Positions 21,624 to 33,878 are shown, numbered from the stretch's first letter. The stretch: 36,801 bases of DNA from Serratia sp. DD3 (GCF_000496755.2 NZ_AYKS02000090.1:1-36801); one strand, 5' to 3'. Translations and numbers: made by a program. Notes: generated by a model from the sequence alone, not told the origin.

Positions 21624-24600
21624 TTACTCGTCTTCCAATTCAATGTTGATACCGAGCGAGCGGATCTCTTTCAACAGTACGTTGAACGATTCCGGCATGC
21701 CTGGTTCCATACGGTGATCGCCATCCACGATGTTTTTGTACATCTTGGTACGCCCGTTGACGTCATCAGACTTAACGGTAAGCATTTCCTGCAAGGTGTA
21801 AGCGGCACCATAAGCCTCCAGTGCCCACACTTCCATCTCACCGAAGCGCTGACCACCGAATTGTGCCTTACCACCCAGAGGTTGCTGAGTAACCAAGCTG
21901 TAAGAACCGGTAGAACGAGCGTGCATTTTATCGTCAACCAAGTGGTTCAGTTTCAGCATGTACATATAGCCAACAGTAACCTGGCGCTCAAACTGCTCAC
22001 CAGTACGGCCATCAAACAGCGTAATCTGACCGGAGGTCGGGATACCGCCCATTTCCAGCAATTGTTTGATTTCAGTCTCTTTCGCACCATCAAAGACTGG
22101 AGTAGCGATAGGCAACCCTTTCTTCAGGTTTTCTGCCAGACGCATCACTTCGTCATCAGAGAAGGTGGACAGATCGACTTTTTGGCAAACATCATCGCCT
22201 AGATCATAAGCTTTCTGGATGAATTCACGCAGTTTGGCCACTTCCTGTTGCTGCTTGAGCATTTGGTTGATCTTGTCACCAATGCCCTTGGCAGCCATAC
22301 CCAGGTGAGTTTCCAGGATCTGACCAATGTTCATACGTGATGGAACGCCCAGTGGGTTAAGGACGATGTCAACCGGCGTGCCGTTTTCATCGTATGGCAT
22401 ATCCTCGATCGGATTGATCTTGGAGATAACACCCTTGTTACCGTGGCGACCCGCCATCTTATCACCCGGTTGAATCTGACGCTTAACGGCCAGATAAACC
22501 TTAACGATTTTCAGCACGCCTGGTGCCAAATCATCACCCTGAGTGATCTTACGACGCTTGGCATCCAGCTTCTTCTCAAAGTCAGATTTCAGTTCGTCAT
22601 ACTGCTCTGCCAACTGTTCCAGTTGGTTTTGCTTATCTTCGTCCGTCAGGCCCAGCTCCAACCAGCGATCACGTGGCAGTTTGCTCAGCTTCTCGGCTTC
22701 GATACCGCCAGCAACCAGAACGGCGTGGATACGTGTGAACAGGCCAGCTTCCAGGATCTGCAGTTCTTCAGTCAGGTCTTTTTTCGCCTGCTTCAACTGC
22801 ATCTCTTCGATTTCCAACGCACGCTTGTCTTTTTCCACACCATCGCGGGTAAAGACTTGCACGTCGATGACCGTACCGGAAACACCGTTAGGAACACGCA
22901 GAGAAGAGTCTTTAACGTCAGACGCTTTCTCACCGAAGATGGCACGCAGCAGTTTCTCTTCTGGCGTCAGTTGGGTCTCACCTTTCGGTGTTACCTTACC
23001 AACCAGAATATCACCACCGGTCACTTCCGCACCGATATAGACAATACCGGACTCATCCAGCTTGGAGAGTGCCGCTTCACCCACGTTAGGGATGTCAGCA
23101 GTGATCTCTTCTGGCCCCAGTTTGGTGTCACGAGACACACAAGCCAGTTCCTGGATGTGGATAGTGGTAAAGCGATCTTCCTGTACTACACGCTCAGAGA
23201 CCAAAATGGAGTCTTCGAAGTTGTAGCCATTCCACGGCATGAACGCAACACGCATGTTCTGGCCCAATGCCAGCTCACCCAAGTCCGTTGACGGGCCATC
23301 TGCCAGCACGTCACCACGTTCGATAGGTTCACCCAGATTCACACATGGCATCTGATTGATACAGGTGTTCTGGTTGGAACGGGTGTATTTGGTCAGGTTA
23401 TAAATATCGATACCGGCTTCACCTGGATACATCTCGTCTTCGTTAACTTTGATAACGATACGGGAAGCATCCACGTACTGAACGACACCACCACGCTTGG
23501 CTACGGCAGTAACACCGGAGTCAACCGCTACAGCACGTTCCATCCCGGTGCCCACCAGTGGTTTGTCTGCACGCAGGGTTGGTACCGCCTGACGTTGCAT
23601 GTTCGCACCCATCAAGGCACGGTTGGCGTCATCATGCTCCAGGAATGGAATCAACGATGCACCTACAGAAACCACCTGCTGGGTCGATACGTCCATGTAG
23701 TCAACCTGGTCACGGCTAAACAGGCTTGATTCGCCTTTGCTACGACAGGTGACCAAGTCTTCTTCGAAGCGGCCTTCATCATCCAGGTTGGAGTTCGCCT
23801 GGGCGATAACGAAGTTGCCTTCTTCAATGGCAGACAGGTAATTGATTTCATCGGTAACGATGCCGTCACGCACGCGGCGGTATGGCGTTTCCAGGAAACC
23901 ATATTCGTTGGTCTGTGCATACACTGACAACGAGTTGATCAGACCGATGTTTGGCCCTTCTGGCGTTTCGATTGGACACACACGACCATAGTGAGTCGGG
24001 TGTACGTCACGGACTTCAAAGCCGGCACGTTCACGAGTCAAACCGCCTGGGCCCAATGCAGAGATACGACGCTTGTGCGTAATCTCAGACAACGGGTTGT
24101 TCTGGTCCATAAACTGAGAAAGCTGGCTGGAACCAAAGAACTCTTTCACCGCCGCAGAGATTGGCTTGGCGTTGATCATGTCCTGAGGCATCAGAGTATC
24201 CAGATCCCCCAGTGACAAACGCTCTTTCACCGCACGTTCAACACGCACCAGACCGACACGGAACTGGTTCTCGGCCATTTCGCCAACGGAACGGATACGA
24301 CGGTTGCCCAAGTGGTCGATATCGTCCACTTCGCCTTTACCGTTACGGATATCAATGAGCTTCTTCATCACTTCAATGATGTCGTCTTTGCTCAGGATGC
24401 CCGAACCTTCGATCTCGTCACGCAACAGAGAACGGTTGAACTTCATCCGGCCAACCGCAGAGAGATCATAACGATCTTCAGAGAAGAACAGGTTCTCAAA
24501 CAGAGTTTCTGCTGCTTCACGTGTTGGTGGTTCACCAGGACGCATCATGCGGTAGATTTCTACCAACGCACTTAAACGGTCACTGGTGGGGTCGACACGT

Positions 24601-25652
24601 ACAGTTTCAGAGATATAAGCGCCGTGATCCAAGTCATTGGTGAAGAGTGTCTCGATTTGTTTGTGACCAGACTGGCTCAATTTAGCCAGCAGATCCAGGG
24701 ACATCTCCATATTGGCGGCACAGATCAGCTCACCCGTATTGGTATCGATATAATCTTTCGCAACCACTTTGCCAGCAATGTACTCTACTGGCACTTCAAT
24801 ACTTTGAATCTCGTCTTTTTCAAGCAGCCGGATATGGCGGGCAGTGATACGGCGGCCTTTCTCAACGTAGATTTTACCGTTGGCTTCAATATCGAAAGAG
24901 GCGGTTTCACCACGCAGACGCTCAGGAACCAGCGCCATCTGCAGCTTGTTGTCGCGGATCTCGAAAAGGACTTTTTCAAAGAACAAGTCGAGGATCTGCT
25001 CGGTGGTGTAGTTCAGTGCACGCAGAATAATGGTCGCTGGCAATTTGCGGCGACGGTCAATACGCACAAACAGGTTGTCTTTCGGGTCGAACTCGAAATC
25101 CAGCCATGAACCACGGTAAGGAATAATACGTGCGTTATAGAGTACTTTACCCGAAGAGTGGGTTTTCCCCTTATCGCTGTCAAAGAACACACCTGGGCTA
25201 CGATGCAACTGAGAGACGATAACGCGCTCAGTACCATTGATGACAAAGGTCCCATTTTCAGTCATGAGCGGAATTTCGCCCATATAGACTTCTTGTTCCT
25301 TGATGTCTTTGACCGTGCCTTCAGGTGCTTCGCGTTCGTAGACAACCAGGCGCAGTTTTACACGCAGCGGTGCAGAATACGTCACGCCACGGATCTGGCA
25401 CTCTTTGACGTCGAACACCGGCTCGCCAAGACGGTAGCTAACGTATTGCAGCTCCGAATTGCCACTGTAGCTCTGGATAGGGAAAACTGAACGGAATGCG
25501 GCTTCTAAGCCGTATTGCCCTTCTGGATCTTGCTCGATAAACTTCTGGAACGAGTCAAGCTGGATAGAAAGGAGATAAGGTATGTCCAGTACTTGTGGAC
25601 GCTTACCAAAATCCTTACGAATACGTTTTTTCTCGGTATAGGAGTAAACCAT
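21624..25652 (-). CDS. rpoB: DNA-directed RNA polymerase subunit beta
   Basis: Second catalytic subunit of RNA polymerase. The start at 25652 ([20 protein letters not shown]) gives 1342 aa, exactly the E. coli length. The longer open frame to 25772 has no family similarity. Conserved blocks include the rifampicin-binding region [18 protein letters not shown] then [32 protein letters not shown], and [17 protein letters not shown]. It is downstream of rplL, separated by an attenuator, and is followed by rpoC. Confidence 0.98.
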   Translation of the reverse strand: MVYSYTEKKRIRKDFGKRPQVLDIPYLLSIQLDSFQKFIEQDPEGQYGLEAAFRSVFPIQSYSGNSELQYVSYRLGEPVFDVKECQIRGVTYSAPLRVKLRLVVYEREAPEGTVKDIKEQEVYMGEIPLMTENGTFVINGTERVIVSQLHRSPGVFFDSDKGKTHSSGKVLYNARIIPYRGSWLDFEFDPKDNLFVRIDRRRKLPATIILRALNYTTEQILDLFFEKVLFEIRDNKLQMALVPERLRGETASFDIEANGKIYVEKGRRITARHIRLLEKDEIQSIEVPVEYIAGKVVAKDYIDTNTGELICAANMEMSLDLLAKLSQSGHKQIETLFTNDLDHGAYISETVRVDPTSDRLSALVEIYRMMRPGEPPTREAAETLFENLFFSEDRYDLSAVGRMKFNRSLLRDEIEGSGILSKDDIIEVMKKLIDIRNGKGEVDDIDHLGNRRIRSVGEMAENQFRVGLVRVERAVKERLSLGDLDTLMPQDMINAKPISAAVKEFFGSSQLSQFMDQNNPLSEITHKRRISALGPGGLTRERAGFEVRDVHPTHYGRVCPIETPEGPNIGLINSLSVYAQTNEYGFLETPYRRVRDGIVTDEINYLSAIEEGNFVIAQANSNLDDEGRFEEDLVTCRSKGESSLFSRDQVDYMDVSTQQVVSVGASLIPFLEHDDANRALMGANMQRQAVPTLRADKPLVGTGMERAVAVDSGVTAVAKRGGVVQYVDASRIVIKVNEDEMYPGEAGIDIYNLTKYTRSNQNTCINQMPCVNLGEPIERGDVLADGPSTDLGELALGQNMRVAFMPWNGYNFEDSILVSERVVQEDRFTTIHIQELACVSRDTKLGPEEITADIPNVGEAALSKLDESGIVYIGAEVTGGDILVGKVTPKGETQLTPEEKLLRAIFGEKASDVKDSSLRVPNGVSGTVIDVQVFTRDGVEKDKRALEIEEMQLKQAKKDLTEELQILEAGLFTRIHAVLVAGGIEAEKLSKLPRDRWLELGLTDEDKQNQLEQLAEQYDELKSDFEKKLDAKRRKITQGDDLAPGVLKIVKVYLAVKRQIQPGDKMAGRHGNKGVISKINPIEDMPYDENGTPVDIVLNPLGVPSRMNIGQILETHLGMAAKGIGDKINQMLKQQQEVAKLREFIQKAYDLGDDVCQKVDLSTFSDDEVMRLAENLKKGLPIATPVFDGAKETEIKQLLEMGGIPTSGQITLFDGRTGEQFERQVTVGYMYMLKLNHLVDDKMHARSTGSYSLVTQQPLGGKAQFGGQRFGEMEVWALEAYGAAYTLQEMLTVKSDDVNGRTKMYKNIVDGDHRMEPGMPESFNVLLKEIRSLGINIELEDE

Positions 25653-25912
25653 AGGGTTCCTCAGCTCGCTGGAAAGTCGAACCATTCTGTCCGTCCGATT
25701 AGGACAGTTCGTGCAACACCGTTTTTCGATCAGAAAGTAGAAAATACTTTCCCCAAAATCTGTTGCTATCACGCTTAAACCATTTCATTGCGTCTTCCCC
25801 CAGAACTCCTGGGTGAGCAAAGCCGCAGTATATTAAGTCATCAATAGAAACAAACATTGGTAGGCAAAACCAGCAGCCAAACAGTGAGAAACGCTACTGG
25901 GCCCTACAGCGC

Positions 25913-25943
25913 AAAAAGGCTGGTGACTATTTAGTCACCAGCC
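25913..25943 (-). terminator. rplL-rpoB attenuator
   Basis: On the minus strand GGCTGGTGACT and AGTCACCAGCC (25933-25943 and 25918-25928) form an 11-bp stem with a 4-nt loop, followed by TTTTTGCGC. The position, about 40 nt after rplL, matches the known partial terminator that lowers rpoBC expression relative to rplJL. The rest of the 330-bp gap (25653-25912) should include the RNase III processing region known in E. coli, but I could not mark it by eye. Confidence 0.85.
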
Positions 25944-25982
25944 ACCAGCCTAAAAGACTAGGCTGCAACTAGAAAAATTGGC

Positions 25983-26366
<384 letters not shown>

Positions 26367-26411
26367 TCAGAAATAGTTTAAATACGTTAGCAAAGGCTAA
26401 GAAAGAGTGGC

Positions 26412-26909
26412 TTAAGCCGCTTCTTTCTGATCGCGCAGAGCAGCCAAAGTGCGAACCAGTTTGCCGGCAGCGGCTTCTTTCATGGTTGCCATCAGGCGTG
26501 CGATTGCTTCATCGTAAGTAGGCAGCGTTGCCAAGCGGTCGATTTGTGCCGCAGGGATCAGCTCACCTTCAAAGGCCGCAGCTTTAACCTCGAACTTTGC
26601 ATTCGCTTTCGCGAACTCTTTGAACAAACGAGCAGCTGCGCCCGGGTGCTCATGAGAGAATGCAATCAAGGTAGGACCGACAAACGTGTCTTTCAGGCAT
26701 TCGAATGGAGTGCCTTCAACTACGCGACGCATCAGAGTGTTACGAACAACACGCATGTAAACGCCAGCTTCACGACCTGCTTTACGCAGTTCAGTCATTT
26801 TATCTACAGTAACGCCACGGGAATCCGCAACAACCGCAGACAGCGCGCCTTTGGCCACTTCGCTGACTTCAGCAACAATCGCTTGTTTGTCTTGAAGATT
26901 TAATGCCAT
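26412..26909 (-). CDS. rplJ: Ribosomal protein L10 (uL10)
   Basis: Anchors the L7/L12 dimers to 23S rRNA and, bound to L12, represses its own mRNA. The 165-aa product starts [20 protein letters not shown] and contains [25 protein letters not shown] (26920-26924) precedes the ATG. The 322-bp upstream gap carries the L10 leader RNA and two further hairpins. Confidence 0.97.
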   Translation of the reverse strand: MALNLQDKQAIVAEVSEVAKGALSAVVADSRGVTVDKMTELRKAGREAGVYMRVVRNTLMRRVVEGTPFECLKDTFVGPTLIAFSHEHPGAAARLFKEFAKANAKFEVKAAAFEGELIPAAQIDRLATLPTYDEAIARLMATMKEAAAGKLVRTLAALRDQKEAA

Positions 26910-26931
26910 TAGCTTTTTGCTCCTGGATTAG

Positions 26932-26948
26932 CCGGGGAATATCCCCGG
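26932..26948 (-). promoter_or_regulatory. Hairpin just upstream of the rplJ ribosome binding site
   Basis: CCGGGGA (26932-26938) and TCCCCGG (26942-26948) form a perfect 7-bp G/C stem with a 3-nt loop. Its lower edge is 7 nt from the rplJ AGGAG. From my memory of the E. coli sequence this hairpin is not present there. It could influence rplJ translation initiation. Confidence 0.5.
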
Positions 26949-27056
26949 AACTCACTTCACTCAACATCCGAAAAACATCGGCTATTGAGCGGCTTAACAC
27001 GGTGAGCAGAATCCAGAAAAGACCATTCTTTATGAAAAGAAAAATTTCTTTAGGCT

Positions 27057-27140
27057 CTGTCACCGTCTACGCAGGAAGGATTAAGTATCTTGCGATACAC
27101 CTGCGGTCTTGGACGGAGGCCTGGATAGGCCAGGCTCCAA
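27057..27140 (-). promoter_or_regulatory. L10 leader: autoregulatory L10(L12)4 binding site
   Basis: The minus strand shows the conserved leader elements GGAGCCTGGCCTATCCAGG, CCTCCGTC, AAGACCGCAGG, GCAAGATACTTAATCC and CTGCGTAGACGGTGACAG in order, essentially as in E. coli. Binding of the L10-L12 complex to this kink-turn-containing RNA represses translation of rplJ and rplL. Confidence 0.9.
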
Positions 27141-27173
27141 CCGAAAATCTGTTGTTCCACATCAAGCAGAACA

Positions 27174-27208
27174 TTGGGGCAAGGATTCTAGACTAATCCT
27201 TGCCCCAA
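27174..27208 (-). other. Long hairpin after rplA
   Basis: TTGGGGCAAGGATT (27174-27187) and AATCCTTGCCCCAA (27195-27208) form a perfect 14-bp stem with a 7-nt loop, 24 nt after the rplA stop on the minus strand. It is not followed by a T tract. It probably marks partial termination or mRNA processing between rplKA and rplJL; the rplJ promoter is expected nearby. Confidence 0.6.
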
Positions 27209-27231
27209 GTCAAAGCGATAATCGCAAGCGA

Positions 27232-28440
<1,209 letters not shown>

Positions 28441-28442
28441 TC

Positions 28443-28552
28443 AATCAAACTACAGGGTTGTTGGCTACTTTCGCTCACCCTAGTCACATAGTTAGCTATG
28501 TTCCTAGGGATTCTCTCGATTGCCGCCTACCTGCAACTTGATTGAACTTGAG
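28443..28552. repeat. ERIC element (diverged) in the nusG-rplK gap
   Basis: The plus strand reads TTGGCTACTTTCGCTCACCC, TAGTCACATAG, GTTCCTAGGGATTCTC, TTGCCGCCTACCTGCAACTT. This is the ERIC core, including sequences matching both classical ERIC primer sites. The central CCCTAG/CTAGGG and CATAG/CTATG palindrome is kept while the outermost ends have decayed. It lies between the nusG terminator and rplK, so within the rplK promoter or leader region. Confidence 0.88.
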
Positions 28553-28570
28553 CATAAAAGCGAGACATCT

Positions 28571-28609
28571 AAAAACAAAAGGCGCGGAATTGTAGTGCAA
28601 TTCCACGCC
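28571..28609 (-). terminator. Rho-independent terminator of secE-nusG
   Basis: On the minus strand GGCGTGGAATTG and CAATTCCGCGCC form a 12-bp stem with one T-C mismatch and a CACTA loop, followed by TTTTGTTTTT (28571-28580). It lies about 41 nt after the nusG stop. Confidence 0.92.
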
Positions 28610-28650
28610 TATGACAAGTAGCAACCCCACTTGCCGTGCTGATTAATTGA

Positions 28651-29196
28651 TCAGCCTTTCTCTACCTGGCTGAAATCCAATTCCACCGGTGTCGCTCGAC
28701 CAAAGATGGAAACAGACACTTTCAGGCGGCTCTTCTCATAATCCACTTCTTCAACAACCCCGTTGAAGTCAGCAAATGGACCATCATTAACACGCACCAG
28801 CTCACCCGGTTCAAACAGCGTTTTCGGACGTGGTTTATCCCCAACCTGCTGCAGGCGGTTCATAATCGCATCCACTTCTTTATCGCTGATCGGTGCTGGA
28901 CGATCAGAAGTCCCACCGATGAAGCCCATCACACGAGGAACACTACGTACCAAGTGCCAACTGGCGTCATTCATCACCATCTGAACCAATACATAACCAG
29001 GGAAGAACTTACGCTCACTCTTGCGACGTTGGCCACCACGGATCTCAACCACTTCTTCCGTGGGCACCATGACTTCGCCAAACAGCTCTTCCATATCATG
29101 CAATTTGATATGCTCACGTAGCGATTGAGCTACGCGACCTTCAAAGCCAGAAAACGCCTGAACGACGTACCAACGTTTTTTTGGGGCTTCCGACAT
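28651..29196 (-). CDS. nusG: Transcription termination/antitermination protein NusG
   Basis: Binds RNA polymerase through its N-terminal domain and Rho or ribosomal S10 through its C-terminal KOW domain. The 181-aa product starts [20 protein letters not shown] and has the KOW segment [19 protein letters not shown] near residue 125. It begins 1 bp after the secE stop, in the usual secE-nusG operon. Confidence 0.97.
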   Translation of the reverse strand: MSEAPKKRWYVVQAFSGFEGRVAQSLREHIKLHDMEELFGEVMVPTEEVVEIRGGQRRKSERKFFPGYVLVQMVMNDASWHLVRSVPRVMGFIGGTSDRPAPISDKEVDAIMNRLQQVGDKPRPKTLFEPGELVRVNDGPFADFNGVVEEVDYEKSRLKVSVSIFGRATPVELDFSQVEKG

Positions 29197-29197
29197 T

Positions 29198-29581
29198 TTA
29201 GAACCTCAGGCCAGTAATAAACGATACCAGACGGACCAGAATACCATCCAGGCCCCACAAAATCAGTGACATAACGGCTGTTACCGCAGCAACGATCAAC
29301 GTGGTGTGTAGCGTTTCCTGACGAGTTGGCCAGATCACCTTACGTACTTCAATACGCGCTTCGCGTGCAAACGCAACTGTCGCTTTGCCCTTATTGGTCA
29401 TCAACGCCACTACACCAGCAACGGCAATAATCACCACAACTGCCAATGCGCGCAATGGCAGGCTGTACTCACGGAAGTAGTTATTACCGACAATAGCCAC
29501 AACCAATAGAACGACGACGATCAACCACTTGGTCACTTCCAGGCCACGCCCGCTGCCATGTGCCTCGGTATTCGCACTCAT
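29198..29581 (-). CDS. secE: Preprotein translocase subunit SecE
   Basis: Inner-membrane partner of SecY in the general secretion channel. The start at 29581 ([20 protein letters not shown]) gives 127 aa, the E. coli length. Three hydrophobic segments are visible ([55 protein letters not shown]), with the conserved [15 protein letters not shown] before the last. The frame is open to 29692 but the upstream part has no membrane-protein character. Confidence 0.96.
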   Translation of the reverse strand: MSANTEAHGSGRGLEVTKWLIVVVLLVVAIVGNNYFREYSLPLRALAVVVIIAVAGVVALMTNKGKATVAFAREARIEVRKVIWPTRQETLHTTLIVAAVTAVMSLILWGLDGILVRLVSFITGLRF

Positions 29582-29616
29582 AAACCAACCTGTCACTAAT
29601 GATTCAATCAAACAAC

Positions 29617-29639
29617 TTTGCCTCATTATACGAGGCAAA
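29617..29639 (-). promoter_or_regulatory. secE-nusG promoter -10 inside a palindrome
   Basis: The minus strand has a perfect TATAAT (29625-29630) 43 nt before the secE ATG, with no clear -35. The hexamer lies exactly between the arms of a perfect 8-bp inverted repeat, TTTGCCTC (29617-29624) and GAGGCAAA (29632-29639). This looks like an operator or a leader hairpin. Promoter identity rests on the -10 and position. Confidence 0.6.
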
Positions 29640-29776
29640 CCAAACCGAACAGGTGCCAACTCACAGCACCCCGGTGTTTCACGCCATGACATATTTCAGT
29701 CAATGCGGCTTAAGAGCCCATCTCACCAAGGATTACCACTGCAAAATCGCTGATGAGATAGGTTCTAGTTTAAAGC

Positions 29777-29807
29777 GTACAAAAAGGGCATCAAATGATG
29801 CCCTTTT
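29777..29807 (-). terminator. Rho-independent terminator after tufB
   Basis: On the minus strand AAAAGGGCATCA and TGATGCCCTTTT pair across a short loop, with GATGCCCTTTTTGT at the 3' side. It lies 30 nt after the tufB stop and ends the tRNA-tufB transcript. Confidence 0.93.
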
Positions 29808-29836
29808 CGCTATGTCGCGTCAAATATTATCCGCAA

Positions 29837-31057
<1,221 letters not shown>

Positions 31058-31128
31058 TCACCACATCAACCAAGCATTTGCTTGTTGGATCCAACACAGA
31101 AAAAATCAGGGGACGAGGATTTAAGAAG

Positions 31129-31204
31129 TGGTGCTGATAGGCAGATTCGAACTGCCGACCTCACCCTTACCAAGGGTGCGCTCTACCAACTGAGCTATAT
31201 CAGC
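31129..31204 (-). tRNA. thrT: tRNA-Thr (anticodon GGU)
   Basis: The minus strand reads GCTGATATAGCTCAGTTGG through the anticodon loop CTTGGTAAG to TTCGAATC and the encoded CCA end; 76 nt. The acceptor stem GCTGATA/TATCAGC is perfect. It is the last tRNA before tufB. Confidence 0.97.
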
Positions 31205-31210
31205 ACATCT

Positions 31211-31285
<75 letters not shown>

Positions 31286-31331
31286 ATCCTGGAACTCGGC
31301 TACCTAATTTTTCTGTAGAATTTACAGGTTA

Positions 31332-31352
31332 TGGTGGGAGAAGGATTATTCG
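31332..31352 (-). repeat. Imperfect copy of the tRNA-Tyr 3' end in the tyrU-glyT spacer
   Basis: Positions 31332-31347 match the plus-strand tRNA-Tyr 3'-end sequence starting at 31501 at 15 of 16 bases (TGGTGGGnGAAGGATT), after which similarity stops. No full second tRNA can be folded. The 212-bp spacer also has a hairpin AATCAGAA/TTCTGATT (31453-31460 and 31478-31485) close to the tRNA-Tyr 3' end. E. coli tyrT has comparable repeats of its tRNA 3' end downstream. Confidence 0.6.
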
Positions 31353-31497
31353 TCGCTTGTTCCTCACCTTTCGGACCAAGCTGCGCAACTTATCTGGCGC
31401 TGCTTGACTCGAAGCTTACTGAAGGTTTTCACCTTCCCCAAATCATGTTCATAATCAGAATCATCATTTGAGATAAGTTCTGATTGAAAATCGGATT

Positions 31498-31582
<85 letters not shown>

Positions 31583-31604
31583 TGATTTTAACTATTGTAC
31601 TTGA

Positions 31605-31680
<76 letters not shown>

Positions 31681-31694
31681 ATCAAGTGCAGCGC

Positions 31695-31723
31695 ATTCTA
31701 GGTAGAGCTGACGGGCTATGCAA
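31695..31723 (-). promoter_or_regulatory. Promoter of the tRNA-tufB operon
   Basis: On the minus strand TTGCAT (31718-31723) and TAGAAT (31695-31700) are 17 bp apart. A GCGC discriminator follows the -10, typical of ppGpp-controlled stable-RNA promoters, and an A/T-rich block (TTTTTTAG) lies just upstream of the -35. Confidence 0.85.
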
Positions 31724-31793
31724 CTAAAAAATTGCATTCTATGCACTACCGCTCATAAATCAGCCAATTCATGGCTGCTATTGGCTATTTTTC

Positions 31794-32016
31794 TCACAGC
31801 TCGAACAAGAATTCATCAACTGCAGAATCAGGCTTAAACAAATTTCGTTGTTTTACCCACATTCCCACCAGAGCATAGCGGCAAACAATCACGCTAAAAA
31901 CAATTGAGATCGAGTACGATGCTCCAAAAGAGGGCAATACGTTTATCGGGCATATTCATTACATAGTTAATAGACATACCGTGCAGGAGGGTGAAGAACA
32001 TGGCCAAGGCCAACAT
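31794..32016 (-). pseudogene. Frameshifted remnant of a small membrane protein
   Basis: Two minus-strand frames join into one plausible protein. From the ATG at 32016 (MLALAMFFTLLHGMSINYVM, then NMPDKRIALFWSI) the frame stops at 31894. From about 31920 the other frame runs SISIVFSVIVCRYALVGMWV, KQRNLFKPDSAVDEFLFEL and stops at 31794. Each half has one hydrophobic segment and the join needs a one-base shift. I do not recognise a family. It may be a true pseudogene, or two short chance frames. It fills much of the gap between the tRNA promoter and the GNAT gene. Confidence 0.4.
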
Positions 32017-32127
32017 GGTCAGTCGAATGAGCCTAACAAGCTATGATTCCAGGCAAAAGCGACATTGAATGCTCATATTGGCGCAGTTATTGCTTAAGTC
32101 ATGACTTTTTATGCAGGAATATGGCCA

Positions 32128-32676
32128 GTGAAAATAATCATGCTCAATTCAGTCACTCTCCCTTTCTACTGTGGAGAACTGGCGCACCTACTGATGGATG
32201 CAGTCACTCATGGTGCTTCTGTTGGTTACAATTCGAACCTTCGCCATGAAGAAGCAGAGAATTATTTCCAGTCACTTCAGCCAACACTAGCAAATGGGAT
32301 GCGACTTTTATGGGTCGTCATGCACAACAATGAGGCAATTGGCACTGTGCAACTTGAACTATGCCAAAAACCAAACGGCAGTAATCGGGCCGAAATACAA
32401 AAACTCCTCGTCCACAGCAAGGCTCGCCGCCATGGTGTCGGCCGGGCACTAATGAAAACACTGGAAATGACCGCGCGGAGTCTGCGTCGCGGCCTGCTTT
32501 ATCTGGATACTCAAGCAGGATCCGCTGCGGAAAATTTGTATCACTCATTAGATTACTGTCGTCTTGGTGAAATACCTGATTACGCTACTACCCCCGACGG
32601 CCTTTATCACCCGACGGTGATTTATTATAAGCGACTGTTTAATTTCGATTTATCTTCAAATTACATGATCAACTAA
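32128..32676 (+). CDS. GNAT family N-acetyltransferase
   Basis: Acetyl-CoA-dependent acetyltransferase of unknown substrate. The 182-aa product has a GNAT fold pattern: LLWVVMHNNEAIGTVQLEL (beta strands), EIQKLLVHSKARRHGVGRAL with the acetyl-CoA binding R-x-H-G-V-G-R-A loop, then LLYLDTQAGSAAENLYHSLD. The GTG at 32128 is preferred because AGGA lies 9 nt upstream. An in-frame ATG at 32101 (no clear ribosome binding site) and one at 32140 are alternatives. It stands alone upstream of coaA, which follows after 222 bp. Confidence 0.85.
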   Translation: MKIIMLNSVTLPFYCGELAHLLMDAVTHGASVGYNSNLRHEEAENYFQSLQPTLANGMRLLWVVMHNNEAIGTVQLELCQKPNGSNRAEIQKLLVHSKARRHGVGRALMKTLEMTARSLRRGLLYLDTQAGSAAENLYHSLDYCRLGEIPDYATTPDGLYHPTVIYYKRLFNFDLSSNYMIN

Positions 32677-32818
32677 GCACTATTCTGCCAGTCGATATCA
32701 TGGCAGGTTTAAGTACGGGTTAAGGAATGCACGCCATCCAGCGTCCTATCACTTGAGCATAAATACGCTCTCTATCGATAACATTTGCAAAAAAAGCTAC
32801 GCCAAAAAAGAAGCTATC

Positions 32819-32824
32819 TATAAT
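32819..32824 (+). promoter_or_regulatory. Candidate -10 of the coaA promoter
   Basis: A perfect TATAAT lies 75 bp before the coaA ATG. No good -35 is visible at 16-18 bp upstream, so the assignment is tentative. A weak CTGCCA/TGGCAG hairpin (32685-32706) just after the acetyltransferase stop may be its terminator. Confidence 0.4.
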
Positions 32825-32898
32825 ATGCAGTTTGTTTATTATCTGGAGTTGGCGCACTGCGCTTTTCCTAACCTGCGTTAACGGGCAGAATTTGGCTT

Positions 32899-33852
32899 AT
32901 GATGATAAAAAGAGATCCATGTTTAGCAACACCTTATCTTCAGTTTGATCGTACCCAATGGGCAGCACTGCGAGATTCAGTACCACTGACGTTATCAGAA
33001 GAAGATATTGTTAAACTCAAAGGGATTAACGAAGATCTCTCCTTAGAAGAAGTCGCGCAAATCTATTTACCGCTTTCGCGACTACTGAACTTCTATATCA
33101 GCTCTAACCTACGCCGTCAGGCTGTTCTGGAACAGTTCCTGGGAACTGATGGGCAACGCATACCTTATGTAATTGGCATTGCGGGTAGTGTCGCTGTGGG
33201 TAAAAGTACTACTGCACGCTTGTTGCAGGCGTTATTGAGCCGTTGGCCAGAACATCGCAGTGTGGAGCTGATCACCACCGATGGCTTCTTGCACCCAAAC
33301 AAGGTGCTCAATGAACGCGGTCTGATGAAGAAAAAAGGGTTCCCACAATCCTACGATATGCATAGCTTAGTAAAATTCGTCTCAGAGGTTAAATCTGGCG
33401 CGAAACATGTTACTGCTCCAGTATATTCTCATCTGATCTATGATATCGTGCCGAGAGATCATAAGGTCATTGAACAACCCGACATTCTCATTTTGGAAGG
33501 GTTGAATGTTCTGCAAAGTGGAATGGATTACTCACATGATCCTCATCGGGTATTTGTTTCCGACTTTGTTGATTTCTCAATCTATGTCGATGCCCCAGAA
33601 GATTTATTGCAAACGTGGTATATCAACCGCTTTCTGAAATTCCGCCAAGGTGCTTTCTCTAATCCAGATTCTTATTTCCATAACTATGCAAAATTACCAG
33701 AAGAGGAGGCAGTTAATATTGCCGCTCAGTTATGGAGTGATATCAATGGGTTAAATTTAAAACAAAATATCCTGCCAACTCGTGAAAGAGCCAGTTTGAT
33801 CATGACAAAAAGTGCCAATCACGCAGTAGAAAGTGTCCGATTGCGCAAATAG
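32899..33852 (+). CDS. coaA: Pantothenate kinase, type I
   Basis: Phosphorylates pantothenate, the controlling step of coenzyme A synthesis, and is feedback-inhibited by CoA. The 317-aa product (316 in E. coli) has the P-loop GSVAVGKS (residues 96-103), TTDGFLHPN and [18 protein letters not shown]. The first two codons are both ATG; either could start. It is convergent with birA, with a perfect palindrome in the gap. Confidence 0.96.
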   Translation: MMIKRDPCLATPYLQFDRTQWAALRDSVPLTLSEEDIVKLKGINEDLSLEEVAQIYLPLSRLLNFYISSNLRRQAVLEQFLGTDGQRIPYVIGIAGSVAVGKSTTARLLQALLSRWPEHRSVELITTDGFLHPNKVLNERGLMKKKGFPQSYDMHSLVKFVSEVKSGAKHVTAPVYSHLIYDIVPRDHKVIEQPDILILEGLNVLQSGMDYSHDPHRVFVSDFVDFSIYVDAPEDLLQTWYINRFLKFRQGAFSNPDSYFHNYAKLPEEEAVNIAAQLWSDINGLNLKQNILPTRERASLIMTKSANHAVESVRLRK

Positions 33853-33878
33853 TCAACGATAGTGACCCAATAAATGTC

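Noticed and set aside
20099..23291. Long plus-strand open frames opposite rpoC and rpoB (for example 20099-20719 and 22443-23291)
   Set aside because: They lie wholly antisense to strongly conserved RNA polymerase genes, have no ribosome binding site or recognisable domain, and arise from the codon bias of the sense genes.
25653..25772. 40-residue N-terminal extension of rpoB
   Set aside because: The start at 25652 gives the exact family length and N-terminus; the extension is untranslated leader.
32043..32249. Plus-strand open frame overlapping the acetyltransferase start
   Set aside because: Different frame from the GNAT domain, no domain of its own; the region is explained by the acetyltransferase gene.
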